Positions 26,332-36,406 of a stretch of DNA of 64,000 nucleotides are shown here, piece by piece. The DNA is from Caballeronia sp. SBC1 (GTDB lineage: Bacteria; Pseudomonadota; Gammaproteobacteria; Burkholderiales; Burkholderiaceae). The translations under genes were made by a program, and so were the position numbers. The notes beneath the pieces were generated by a model. That model saw nothing but the letters and a program-made list of their open reading frames with translations, had not been told where the DNA came from and made no database searches. The stretch is taken from positions 1,860,001 through 1,924,000 of the forward strand of contig NZ_CP049156.1 in assembly GCF_011493005.1 (NCBI RefSeq), read 5' to 3'. Positions within the stretch are counted from its first letter, which is position 1; the number at the start of each line of letters is the position of its first letter.

Positions 26332-26698
26332 GTGAACGTTGGCGCTGCGGGGTGTGGATTTCGTGGACGTCAACGCGGACGTCGCCGTGGACGTCCGCGC
26401 GACTCGACGCCGCACCCCGGGCAAAGCAATTAGCTGCGCGGCCCGGTAGAATGGCGCCTGAGCGATACCGGCGAAAGCAGTCTTTGCTGCGTCGCATGAG
26501 AAAATTTCGCATCGTCTGATTTTTCGTTGTATACTGCGTCCCCGATTGAGCAAACGGTTGTGGAGCAAGGCTGGCAGGGTGTTGATCAAACCTTCCGGCG
26601 TGCTGCTTTCCGGTTCGGTCGGCAGGCAGGTTGCTGCAAGCCATTGAAATAATCGGCTGCATTGACCAAGTCTGGATTGTTGCAGAAAATGTAAAAAA
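26332..26698. other. Intergenic region upstream of tRNA-Asp, with short 12-bp tandem repeat
   Basis: No gene seen. Three GACGTC palindromes occur exactly 12 bases apart (26366, 26378, 26390) within an imperfect 12-base tandem repeat. A TATACT box near 26530 could belong to a promoter for the tRNA transcript, about 165 bases upstream of the tRNA. Confidence 0.4.
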
Positions 26699-26775
26699 GG
26701 AGTGGTAGTTCAGTTGGTTAGAATACCGGCCTGTCACGCCGGGGGTCGCGGGTTCGAGTCCCGTCCACTCCGCCA
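26699..26775 (+). tRNA. tRNA-Asp (GTC anticodon)
   Basis: 77-base tRNA with a 7-bp acceptor stem (GGAGTGG/CCACTCC), D-arm, anticodon stem CCGGC/GCCGG enclosing CTGTCAC (anticodon GTC), a T-arm with GGTTCGAGTCC, and an encoded GCCA 3' end. It reads GAC/GAT codons. A hairpin terminator follows within 15 bases. Confidence 0.98.
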
Positions 26776-26786
26776 GCATTCACGAG

Positions 26787-26813
26787 AAAGGCGAACTCCG
26801 GTTCGCCTTTTTT
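26787..26813 (+). terminator. Rho-independent terminator after tRNA-Asp
   Basis: Perfect 10-bp stem AAAGGCGAAC / GTTCGCCTTT with a 4-base loop (TCCG) followed by T-rich sequence. Confidence 0.9.
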
Positions 26814-26865
26814 ATTGCCCGCTGCTGTAACATCGGGCGTTTCGTATTAGGCAGAATCGTCACGC

Positions 26866-28794
26866 ATGCTCGACTTTTTCCGTAATCACCAACGCCTGAT
26901 GATGGCCCTGTTGATCCTGATCGTCGTGCCGGGATTGGGAATTGTAGGTATCCAGGGCTTCAGCAGTTTCTTCGACGAAAACGCCAACGTCGCCAGTGTC
27001 AACGGCCACAAGATCACGCGTGTCGAGTACGACGGCGCAATGCGCCAGCAAGTCGATCGCGCGCGCCAGATGCTCGGCGCCCAGTTCGACCCGAAGATGT
27101 TCGAAACGCCGGAAATGCGCGCGTCGCTGATCGACAGCCTCGTGCAACAGCGCATGCTCGCCGACGAAACCCAGCGCCTCCACCTGACCGCCTCTGACGC
27201 AGCCGTGCGCCGCGCCTTGCTGGCCGATCCGACCATTGCTTCGCTGCGCAAGCCGGATGGTTCCATCGACGTGGAGCAGTACAAGCAATTGCTCGCCATG
27301 CAGGGCATGACGCCTGAACAGTACGACGAGCGCGTGCGTTATGGCCTGGCCTCGGACCAGATTCCGGCCAGCATCCAGTCCACGGCGTTCACGTCGAAGA
27401 CCCTGGCGCAAACGCTGACCGAGATCGCCGAGCAGCGCCGCGATGTTCAAGGTCTCGCATTCCACACTGTCGATTACACCGCAAAGATCCAGCCCACCGA
27501 CGCCCAAGTGAAGTCGTATTACGACGCGCACAGTGCTGAGTTCGCCACGCCCGAGTCCGCGACTATCCAGTACCTGGTGTTGTCGCCGGCCACGTTGTCG
27601 GCAGCGGTCAAGCCGTCTGACGCGGACCTCAAGAAGTACTACGACGACAACATCGCGCGCTTCAAGACGCAGGCACAAGTACGCGTGAGCCACATCCTGA
27701 TCACGGCGCCGAAAGACGCAAGTGCTGTGGACAAAGCGAAGGCCAAGCAACAAGCCGAAACATTGCTCGCGCAGGTCAAGGCGCACCCGGACCAGTTCGC
27801 ACAGATTGCAGAGAAGAATTCGCAGGACCCGGGATCGGCGGCAAAAGGCGGTGACCTGGGTTATTTCAGCCGCGGCATGATTGCAGGCGGTCAGGCATTC
27901 GACGACGCCGCGTTCGGCTTGAAGAAGGGCGAAATCAGCGGGATCGTGCAGACGGATTTCGGCTATCACATCATCGAAGCGACTGACGTGAAGCCGTCCG
28001 TCACACAGCCGTTCGACGAAGTGAAGGACGCGATCACGAAGGAGGTCGTTGCGCAGCAAGCGGCGAAGAGCCTGGCTGACGACGCGGAAGGTTTCACCTC
28101 GACGGTGTACGAGAAATCGAAGTCGCTGCAGCCCGCTGCCGACAAATACAAGCTGCAAATCCAGACGGCGACGGTTGGATCGAAGCCCGATCCGAAGCTG
28201 CCGCCTGATAGCCCGCTGAACAATCCGAAGTTCCTCGCAGCCATCTTCGCGCCGGATGCCGTGAAGCAGCACAACAACACGCAGGCTATCGATATCGGCA
28301 ACAGCACGCTGATTGCAGGCCGCGTGACGGACTACAAAGCGGCGGCCGTGCCCGCACTCGATACCATCAAGGACGCAGTGCGCACGAAGGTCGTGGCAGA
28401 AGAAGCGGCGCAGGCCGCGCGCAAGGATGGCGAGGCCAAGCTGGCTGAGTTGCAGAAGTCGAACTCGACGGCGGGGTTTTCGTCGGTATCGAAGGTATCG
28501 CGTAACGACGCGCAGGGCCTGCCGCCCGCCGCGCTCGCCGCTATCTTCAAGGCGGATTCGTCGAAGTTGCCGGCCTACGTGGGCGTCGATCTTGGTGCGG
28601 ACGGTTACGCAATCTATCGCGTGGACGGTATCGAGAAGCCTGATCCGGTGACCGCGGACCGTCTGGCCGGCGCGCAGCAGCAAGTCGCTCAGGTGTACGC
28701 GCAAGCCGAGATGGAGTCGTACCTCGATTCACTGAAAGCGCGCTCGAAGGTAAAGATCACGAACGTGCCGACTACGTCCGATCAGTCGCAATGA
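26866..28794 (+). CDS. ppiD: Periplasmic folding chaperone / peptidyl-prolyl isomerase PpiD
   Basis: Inner-membrane-anchored periplasmic chaperone of 642 residues that helps newly secreted outer-membrane and periplasmic proteins fold. One N-terminal transmembrane helix (about 13-32, LMMALLILIVVPGLGIVGI) is followed by a SurA-like chaperone region and a parvulin domain (about 265-360: VSHILITAP, FAQIAEKNSQDPGSAAKGGDLGYFSRG, FGYHIIEATD), then a long C-terminal chaperone segment. Length and layout match PpiD. It lies downstream of tRNA-Asp, behind its terminator, and is closed by a strong terminator of its own. Confidence 0.95.
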   Translation: MLDFFRNHQRLMMALLILIVVPGLGIVGIQGFSSFFDENANVASVNGHKITRVEYDGAMRQQVDRARQMLGAQFDPKMFETPEMRASLIDSLVQQRMLADETQRLHLTASDAAVRRALLADPTIASLRKPDGSIDVEQYKQLLAMQGMTPEQYDERVRYGLASDQIPASIQSTAFTSKTLAQTLTEIAEQRRDVQGLAFHTVDYTAKIQPTDAQVKSYYDAHSAEFATPESATIQYLVLSPATLSAAVKPSDADLKKYYDDNIARFKTQAQVRVSHILITAPKDASAVDKAKAKQQAETLLAQVKAHPDQFAQIAEKNSQDPGSAAKGGDLGYFSRGMIAGGQAFDDAAFGLKKGEISGIVQTDFGYHIIEATDVKPSVTQPFDEVKDAITKEVVAQQAAKSLADDAEGFTSTVYEKSKSLQPAADKYKLQIQTATVGSKPDPKLPPDSPLNNPKFLAAIFAPDAVKQHNNTQAIDIGNSTLIAGRVTDYKAAAVPALDTIKDAVRTKVVAEEAAQAARKDGEAKLAELQKSNSTAGFSSVSKVSRNDAQGLPPAALAAIFKADSSKLPAYVGVDLGADGYAIYRVDGIEKPDPVTADRLAGAQQQVAQVYAQAEMESYLDSLKARSKVKITNVPTTSDQSQ

Positions 28795-28845
28795 TCCTGG
28801 CGGTCTGATTCACTGAATTTGACCTGCTTGAATACACCGCACGAT

Positions 28846-28881
28846 AAAAAGCCCCGCAGGCGAAAACCAGCGGGGCTTTTT
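28846..28881. terminator. Bidirectional terminator between ppiD and lipoprotein gene
   Basis: Perfect 12-bp stem AAAAAGCCCCGC / GCGGGGCTTTTT with a 12-base loop; A-run on the left and T-run on the right serve both convergent genes. Confidence 0.93.
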
Positions 28882-28952
28882 CATATCGGGCTACTTCCGA
28901 GAGTAAGGAGAAGAAGGCGCCCGACGGACGCGTTACAAGACCTGCACTAAGT

Positions 28953-29294
28953 TCAGAGGCATGCCTGGATGTCGCCAGTGGCGTCGCTGCCGGCCGAGCC
29001 CGCAGCGCGGAAACCGACCCATGTGCCCGGACCTGAATAGTTGGGGCGTACGACGGCGGCGGCGCCATTCGGCGGTTGCTGACCCGGAACATAGACATCG
29101 GATGCCATGTCGTTCGCGAGCGTGTCTTGAGAAACCACTTGTTGCTGTGATTTATCGGCCCATTTCTGCGCGATACATTGTGCGACGACCTTTGGCGGTT
29201 GCTGGCTCGTGCCAACCTGGCTGACGCCAGGGGACATGGGAGCGGCGCAAGCCGAGATCGCGACGGTCATAGCGAGAATTGGTAAATATTTCAC
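28953..29294 (-). CDS. Small putative lipoprotein
   Basis: 113-residue protein with a lipoprotein signal peptide: VKYLPILAMTVAISAC, with Cys15 as the lipidation site and no Asp at +2, so outer-membrane sorting is likely. The rest is Gln/Ser/Pro/Gly-rich and includes PKVVAQCIAQKWADKS and GPGTWVGFRAAG; I do not recognise a named family. GTG start at 29294 has an ideal ribosome binding site (AAAGGAGGTAAC); the longer open frame upstream lacks one. Confidence 0.8.
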   Translation of the reverse strand: MKYLPILAMTVAISACAAPMSPGVSQVGTSQQPPKVVAQCIAQKWADKSQQQVVSQDTLANDMASDVYVPGQQPPNGAAAVVRPNYSGPGTWVGFRAAGSAGSDATGDIQACL

Positions 29295-29471
29295 GTTACC
29301 TCCTTTCAATGCGCTCACAGCGGAGCCGGGGTTTTTCAGGGTTACGCGAAAGTCTTGATTACTGAATCGTGGCCGTATTCCGCGCATGGCTAAAAGCCAA
29401 CCGGGCAGCGCGCTGACAGGATTCAAGCGGGATATATCGATGAATCGCTTCGATAAGTAATATCCCCCCGG

Positions 29472-30158
29472 TCATTTCGATGGCGCGCCCAGCAAAGGTC
29501 TTAAAACTGGCCAGACGTTGTTCAATAGCAAAGGCTGGGCCTGAGGGGTCGGATGAATCTGATCCGCCTGGAACATTTCGGGCTTATTCTCAATACCAGC
29601 CAGTAAGAACGGGACTAGCGGCACGTGCTTTTCTTTGGACAATTGTTCATAGACGCCGTGAAACTTTTGCGAATAGTCCGGGCCATAGTTAGGCGGAACG
29701 TACATCCCGACGAGTAAAACCTTCGCGTTGGCGGCCTGCGATTTCTCGATAATGGTCCGCAAGTTGGCCTCAGTAGTGGCGAGCGGCACGCCGCGCAGCG
29801 CGTCATTGGCGCCGAGTTCCACAATGACTATGTTTGGCTTCAGGCGGTTGAGCGCGGCGGGCAGGCGGGCGAGGCCGCCGCTGGTGGTGTCGCCGCTGAT
29901 GCTTGAATTGGCGACGCTATAATCGAAGTGCTCTTGCGGGAGCTTCGAACGCAGCAACGCCACCCAGCCTGTATCGCGCGGCAGGCCGTATTCCGCGGAA
30001 ATGCTGTCGCCGAGGACCACGATCGACGGTTTGCCGGCTGTCGCCGAAGCGGTCGCCGCAGCCGCATTAGCCGCATCTTGCGCCGCATAAGCCGGCGCAG
30101 CGCCCATGCATGCAACCAATGCCAGCGGTGCCAGTGTGGCGCGCGTTGTCCAGTTCAC
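29472..30158 (-). CDS. tesA: GDSL/SGNH-family periplasmic thioesterase / arylesterase (TesA-like)
   Basis: SGNH hydrolase like E. coli TesA (thioesterase I / lysophospholipase L1). It has a signal peptide, then the GDSL-type block VVLGDSISAEYGL (catalytic Ser), an oxyanion Gly region (SSISGDTTSGG), the GAND block (VELGANDALRG) and the catalytic DQIHPTPQAQ (Asp and His). Start: GTG at 30158 is preceded by GGAGAG at a good distance, better supported than the ATG at 30173, whose codon would overlap the divergent gene's start. It is head-to-head with a ybbA-like ABC gene, the arrangement conserved with E. coli. Confidence 0.9.
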   Translation of the reverse strand: MNWTTRATLAPLALVACMGAAPAYAAQDAANAAAATASATAGKPSIVVLGDSISAEYGLPRDTGWVALLRSKLPQEHFDYSVANSSISGDTTSGGLARLPAALNRLKPNIVIVELGANDALRGVPLATTEANLRTIIEKSQAANAKVLLVGMYVPPNYGPDYSQKFHGVYEQLSKEKHVPLVPFLLAGIENKPEMFQADQIHPTPQAQPLLLNNVWPVLRPLLGAPSK

Positions 30159-30171
30159 CTTAAGTCTCTCC

Positions 30172-30873
30172 ATGCAAAACAATATCGAACCAGTCATTGA
30201 AGTACGGGGTTTAAGCAAGCGGGTGAAGGACGCGACTGGCGAATTGATCATCCTCGATCAGATCGACCTGTCGATCGAAAAGGGCAGCAGTGTCGCCATA
30301 GTCGGCGCATCGGGGTCGGGCAAGTCCACGCTGCTCGGCCTGCTTGCGGGATTGGACAGCGCGACGGCAGGCACGGTTCGCTTGCTCGGGCGCGACCTGG
30401 GCACGCTGAACGAAGACGAACGCGCGGCATTGCGCAGCGGCTCGGTGGGATTCGTCTTCCAGTCGTTCCAGTTGATGCCGCACCTGACCGCTCTCGAGAA
30501 CGTGATGTTGCCCCTGGAATTGCGCGGCGACGTGCCACACAAAGAGATTGCGACCCGTGCGCGGGACCTGCTCGACCAGGTCGGCCTCGGTCAGCGGACT
30601 GCACATTATCCCAAGCTGTTATCCGGTGGCGAGCAACAACGCGTGGCGCTTGCGCGCGCGTTTGTCACGCATCCGGCCGTGCTTTTCGCCGATGAACCCA
30701 CCGGCAGTCTGGACGCGGCAACGGGTTATGCGATCATCGACCTGATGTTCGATATGAACCGGCGCAACGGTGCAACGCTGATCCTCGTCACGCACGATGC
30801 CGAACTGGCCGAGCGATGCGACGCGACGGTGACAATAGAAGCAGGGCGCCTTGTAAATGGCCTGAGCGTGTAG
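30172..30873 (+). CDS. ybbA: YbbA-like ABC transporter ATP-binding protein
   Basis: ATPase subunit of 233 residues from the LolD/MacB-like ABC class. Walker [11 protein letters not shown]-loop [11 protein letters not shown], signature [16 protein letters not shown], Walker [14 protein letters not shown] and H-loop VTHD are all intact. Its usual partner, the YbbP membrane subunit, is not encoded next to it; pgi follows on the opposite strand. The start codon lies only 13 bases from the tesA GTG, so the promoters must overlap the coding starts. A hairpin terminator follows. Confidence 0.88.
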   Translation: MQNNIEPVIEVRGLSKRVKDATGELIILDQIDLSIEKGSSVAIVGASGSGKSTLLGLLAGLDSATAGTVRLLGRDLGTLNEDERAALRSGSVGFVFQSFQLMPHLTALENVMLPLELRGDVPHKEIATRARDLLDQVGLGQRTAHYPKLLSGGEQQRVALARAFVTHPAVLFADEPTGSLDAATGYAIIDLMFDMNRRNGATLILVTHDAELAERCDATVTIEAGRLVNGLSV

Positions 30874-30887
30874 TTGGCTCAGAGGAG

Positions 30888-30929
30888 GGCGTCTCACGTT
30901 TTCATCCATAGAAGACGCGAGACGCCTTT
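30888..30929. terminator. Convergent hairpin terminator between ybbA and pgi
   Basis: 16-bp stem (30888-30903 with 30911-30926), one mismatch and one G-T pair, 7-base loop, then TTT. Core arms are GGCGTCTC and GAGACGCC. Confidence 0.8.
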
Positions 30930-30942
30930 CAGCATAAAACGC

Positions 30943-32568
<1,626 letters not shown>

Positions 32569-32879
32569 AACGGTCCGTTTATCAGAGGGTGACGGGAAGT
32601 ACGGGTCATCGCGCGGAGTCTGATGATGGTCTAACTCGACCGCCGTATCGACTACCTTGAGCGCGAGTCAACAAGTATAGCCACGATGGATGAATGATTG
32701 CTTGCATGAACGGCATGAACTCGCTTGAACGGTTCACGCGCGCGTTCGGCATAACTTCGTGTGTTGCCTCGTGTTTCGTTCGCCCTTGATAAACGCCGCT
32801 TGGCGAAGCGGCATCGCCATCGCGTGTTTTTGTGACGCGCTCATGCGGCCTACTCACGTGGCCTACTCATGCGGCTTGA
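32569..32879. other. Intergenic spacer between nnr and pgi with short repeats
   Basis: About 310 bases with no supported gene; it should contain the pgi promoter. At 32840-32891 four imperfect 13-base units (CTCATGCGGCCTA type) run in tandem up to and across the nnr stop codon. Confidence 0.45.
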
Positions 32880-34454
32880 TCACGCGGCGTAAAAGAGGCG
32901 ATTAAGCAAACTGCGTACCTTCGGAGCCAGCTCGCCCGCGGTTAGTCCTGCGGGACCTTCGCCTTCACCAGTCAATTCTTCAGCGGCAAGCCCGTGCAGA
33001 TAAACGCCTGCGAGCGCTGCCTCATAAGCCGGCATGCGCTGCGCGAGAAACGCGCCAATCAACCCGCCCAGCACGTCGCCGGTCCCGCCGGTAGCGAGCG
33101 CGGCATTGCCGGTGGGATTCACTGCAACGCGTCCGTCCGGTGAAGCGACGATCGTACCCGCGCCTTTCAACACAGCCACTGCGGTAAAACGCGCCGCCAA
33201 CTGCCGCGCGGCGGCGATACGATCCGCTTGCACCTTTCTCACATCGGCCCCAAGCAAGCGCGCGGCTTCGAGCGGATGCGGCGTCAATACGCACGGATCG
33301 CCGCGAGCGCCCCGTTCGGCGACCTTGGCAGCCAGCTTTTCATCCGATGAAATCAGGTTGAGCGCGTCGGCATCGAAGAGCTTGGGGACATCGAGCGCGA
33401 GGACATCAACGAGCACCTTCTTCGCGCGCTCGCTCTGGCCCATACCGCAGCCGACCGCGAGCGCGTTCATCTTGTCGAGTGCGATCTGGTCGACGTGGTG
33501 CAGCATCAGTTCCGGATGCGGCGGGTCATAAGACGGTGAATCAGTGCCAATGAATGCCACGTTGACCTTGCCCGCGCCGCCGTACAGCGCCATGCGCGCT
33601 GCCAGGATGGGTGCGCCGCACATGCCGGTGTCGCCGCCGAGCACGGCCAGCGTGCCGAACGTGCCTTTGTTGGTCGCGTAATCGCGGGGTGGCAAGTGCG
33701 AGCCGAACAGCGATGGCGCGTTCAGCACGACGGAGGGTTCAAGGGGCGGCTTGACGCCCAGATCAGCGATATAAAGCTTGCCTGTCAGGTCGCGGCCATC
33801 GCCGGTGAAATGGCCCGGCTTCGCACCGATAAACGTGATGGTGTGGGTGGCGCGCACGGCCTGCGCGCGGCCATCGGCGCTGCGGCTGACCGGTTCACCC
33901 GTGTCGCTCGACAGCCCGCTCGCGATATCCAGCGCAAGCACGCCGCCGCTCGCCTTCGAGCGCCGCGACAGGCGCGCGGCGAGATCCGCGAACACGCCTT
34001 CCAGCGGCCGTCCGAGGCCGATGCCGAACATACCGTCGACGAGCCAGCCGAAGTTATCGAAGGATTGAGGGGATTCGATGGTGATTTTCACGCCAGCTTG
34101 CCGGGCTTCGGCCAGCGCCCAACGTGCATCGTCGGGTTTGACTTCCACTGGCATGCAAACCTCGACTTCAATACCGGCTTGCCGCAAGCGGGCGGCCATC
34201 ACGAGCGCATCGCCGCCATTGTTGCCAGGTCCGGCCACGATCCAGACCGGCAGGGCGGCAAGATGTGGCGCATGCCGGTTTTGATCGATGACAAATTGGG
34301 CCGCGGCAGCGCCAGCGCGTCCCATCAGCGTATTCGCGGGCAGGGACGCCGCTGCGCGGCTTTCAAGCGTGCGTAGTTCGCCGAGTGTCAGGAGCGCCAG
34401 CGCGGAATCGCGTGGCTCGACGTACGGGGTGTTTGAGACGAAGGAGTCGGTCAT
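32880..34454 (-). CDS. nnr: Bifunctional NAD(P)H-hydrate epimerase / ADP-dependent dehydratase
   Basis: Repair enzyme of 524 residues that restores damaged NAD(P)H hydrates. The N-terminal YjeF_N epimerase domain (about 15-235) includes VAGPGNNGGDALVMA and ALDIASGLSSDTG. The C-terminal ribokinase-like dehydratase domain (about 245-520) includes NKGTFGTLAVLGGD, CVLTPHPLEAARLLG and the ATGGTGDVLGG nucleotide-binding motif. Start chosen at the ATG at 34454; upstream in-frame sequence is Arg-rich and not family-like. Confidence 0.95.
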   Translation of the reverse strand: MTDSFVSNTPYVEPRDSALALLTLGELRTLESRAAASLPANTLMGRAGAAAAQFVIDQNRHAPHLAALPVWIVAGPGNNGGDALVMAARLRQAGIEVEVCMPVEVKPDDARWALAEARQAGVKITIESPQSFDNFGWLVDGMFGIGLGRPLEGVFADLAARLSRRSKASGGVLALDIASGLSSDTGEPVSRSADGRAQAVRATHTITFIGAKPGHFTGDGRDLTGKLYIADLGVKPPLEPSVVLNAPSLFGSHLPPRDYATNKGTFGTLAVLGGDTGMCGAPILAARMALYGGAGKVNVAFIGTDSPSYDPPHPELMLHHVDQIALDKMNALAVGCGMGQSERAKKVLVDVLALDVPKLFDADALNLISSDEKLAAKVAERGARGDPCVLTPHPLEAARLLGADVRKVQADRIAAARQLAARFTAVAVLKGAGTIVASPDGRVAVNPTGNAALATGGTGDVLGGLIGAFLAQRMPAYEAALAGVYLHGLAAEELTGEGEGPAGLTAGELAPKVRSLLNRLFYAA

Positions 34455-34651
34455 GGCGCCAGCGTAGGAGGAGTGCGTGAGTTCAACGCAATTATTGCGC
34501 CCAAATCGACGCAAACGCCGGCCGGCGAACTCGTAAGGCGCATTCCGTCCGCGAAAGGCGCTTCGCAATTGCGCTTCGTGAGTCCGCTTCGCTGCTCCAC
34601 TTCACCCGCTTTTTCACTGCCCAGGCTCAAGCCGGAAACGCTCAACCCTTA

Positions 34652-35956
34652 CTAAAACCGGTCCATTCGCAGCGCGCTCAGCGTTTCGGCGGGCACGTCG
34701 GGCGTAACGCCGGAGACCATTGCCGCCACTACTTTGGCCGCCCCGCAAGCGATACCCCAGCCTGCCGGCCCGTGCGCCGCATTGATGAACAAACGCGCAT
34801 GCGCGGTCGGGCTCACGACAGGCAAACCATCGGGCGACACCAGCCGAATGCCATCCCAGGCCCGCGCCGCCGATACCTTCGCCGCGCCGGGAATCCAGTC
34901 GTGCGTCGCCTGCCCGAGCAGCGCGAGGGCGCGCCGCGTCATGCTTTCGGTCATCGGCTTGTATGCTTTAGCCACGCTTTCCAGCACCGCACCGCCGGTC
35001 ACCCGCATGCGCTGGTTGATCCGCGTCATCGTGATGCGTTTCACCGAATCGACTATCGTAATGTGCGGCGCACGCTCTTCGTAAGCAATCGGCGCGGTCA
35101 GCGTGTGCAGGCGCAGCGGATGCAACGGCAGCCTGATTCCTAGCGTGGCCAGCAACGCCTGCGTGCCGGTACCGGCCGCTACCACAATGGCGTCGGCGCC
35201 GATCAGTTCCACGTCGCGGGACTTGCGGCCTTTACCGTCGACTTCGCCCGCGCGCGGACCGAGTTCCACGGCGGCGCGCTGGGCGTCGGCGCGAATGGCC
35301 GTGACTTCGCGGCCGAGATGAAACTGCACGCCGCCGTCTTCCAGCACTTGCTTCAGCAGCTTGGTGAACAACGGGCAATTCGCAGTGCGGGCATCGCCGA
35401 GCAATACGCCGCCAGCAAGCGGTGGATCGTCGGGAATGGACGGCTCGGCCGCCACGCATTCCTCTGGCGTCAGCATGCGGTGCGGCGTCTCGAAGCGCTG
35501 CAGCAGGGCGATCGCGGACTGCGCCAGCTCGAGATCGTGTTCATGGCGGAACACGTGCAGCACGCCGGTGCGCTGTTCGTAATCGAGCGAGTATCGGGAA
35601 TCGATATCGGCGATCACATCGCGCGAAATGTCCACCAGCGGCCGCAAAGCGGCGTATTGACCCGTGAAAAGCTCGGGGTCCCTGAACCGCGCGAGTTGCT
35701 TCGCGAACTCGCGGGTGTCGGAATTGAAGCCGGGTTTGAACACAATGCCGGTTTTGGCCGAGCGACGTGTCTGCATGAACGTCGGTCCGAACCACACGTC
35801 GAGCGGTGAGGGCAGCACGGAGCCGCCATGACCGTAGGTTGCGCCCTGCGCAACGGTGGCATGGCGCTCGACCACGCAGACGCGGTGGCCGTTTGCACGC
35901 AATTGATACGCGGTGGCGATTCCGGCGATTCCGCCGCCGATGACGATGACATCCAT
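34652..35956 (-). CDS. FAD-dependent D-amino acid dehydrogenase (DadA-like)
   Basis: Flavoprotein of 434 residues of the DAO family, similar to the small subunit of D-amino acid dehydrogenase, which oxidises D-amino acids to keto acids and passes electrons to the membrane quinone pool. FAD motif IVIGGGIAGIATAYQL (4-19), the ERHATVAQGATYGHGGSVLPS block, and C-terminal RAWDGIRLVSPDGLPVVSP and NAAHGPAGWGIACGAAK. No alanine racemase or Lrp-type regulator gene is adjacent, so a role in alanine catabolism specifically is not shown. Confidence 0.87.
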   Translation of the reverse strand: MDVIVIGGGIAGIATAYQLRANGHRVCVVERHATVAQGATYGHGGSVLPSPLDVWFGPTFMQTRRSAKTGIVFKPGFNSDTREFAKQLARFRDPELFTGQYAALRPLVDISRDVIADIDSRYSLDYEQRTGVLHVFRHEHDLELAQSAIALLQRFETPHRMLTPEECVAAEPSIPDDPPLAGGVLLGDARTANCPLFTKLLKQVLEDGGVQFHLGREVTAIRADAQRAAVELGPRAGEVDGKGRKSRDVELIGADAIVVAAGTGTQALLATLGIRLPLHPLRLHTLTAPIAYEERAPHITIVDSVKRITMTRINQRMRVTGGAVLESVAKAYKPMTESMTRRALALLGQATHDWIPGAAKVSAARAWDGIRLVSPDGLPVVSPTAHARLFINAAHGPAGWGIACGAAKVVAAMVSGVTPDVPAETLSALRMDRF

Positions 35957-36406
35957 GATTCATTCTCGCCCGAAGGCGCAAGACCAGACTGGTTCACGAG
36001 CCGGCGCCCGAATGTGCAGGGCGCCCGGGATTCGCCGGGATTCTCGTGAGAGAGGCGAACCGGCGTTTGTGCGACCCAACGCCGGTCAGGGAAAGCGCGC
36101 CATGATAGCGCCAAACGGGCGCCGCCGGGACGCCAAGAGGCGTGGCGCAGCGGCGCCGCTCACCGGCCCGGCGGTTGAAAACCCAGGCGTGGCAAGGCTC
36201 TGGAAGAGCGCCACCGGTTCTTCGCGAAAACATTCCGCGGTATTTCAGAGATTGCAGCGGTGCCGTCAGGCCGTTTCACGGCGTGGCCCAGGGTCCGTTT
36301 TCGAGACACTTCCGGGTTATAATTCGGGACTTCCCACCGCCAATTGCGGCACTGCCGCAAACGGCTCCGACGTCTTTCGTCTCGACGTCTTCTAAGCACC
36401 GTGACA
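35957..36406. other. Divergent spacer upstream of purL
   Basis: About 450 bases between the dehydrogenase gene (minus) and purL (plus). No gene is supported. It carries the purL promoter (see separate entry). Confidence 0.5.
36318..36323 (+). promoter_or_regulatory. Probable -10 box of the purL promoter
   Basis: TATAAT consensus hexamer 84 bases upstream of the purL start in otherwise GC-rich sequence. No good -35 is seen at 16-18 bases, so activation or a weak -35 must be assumed. Confidence 0.5.

Noticed and set aside
26860-28704. 614-codon minus-strand frame opposite ppiD
   Set aside because: Leu/Arg/His-rich shadow frame with no family motif.
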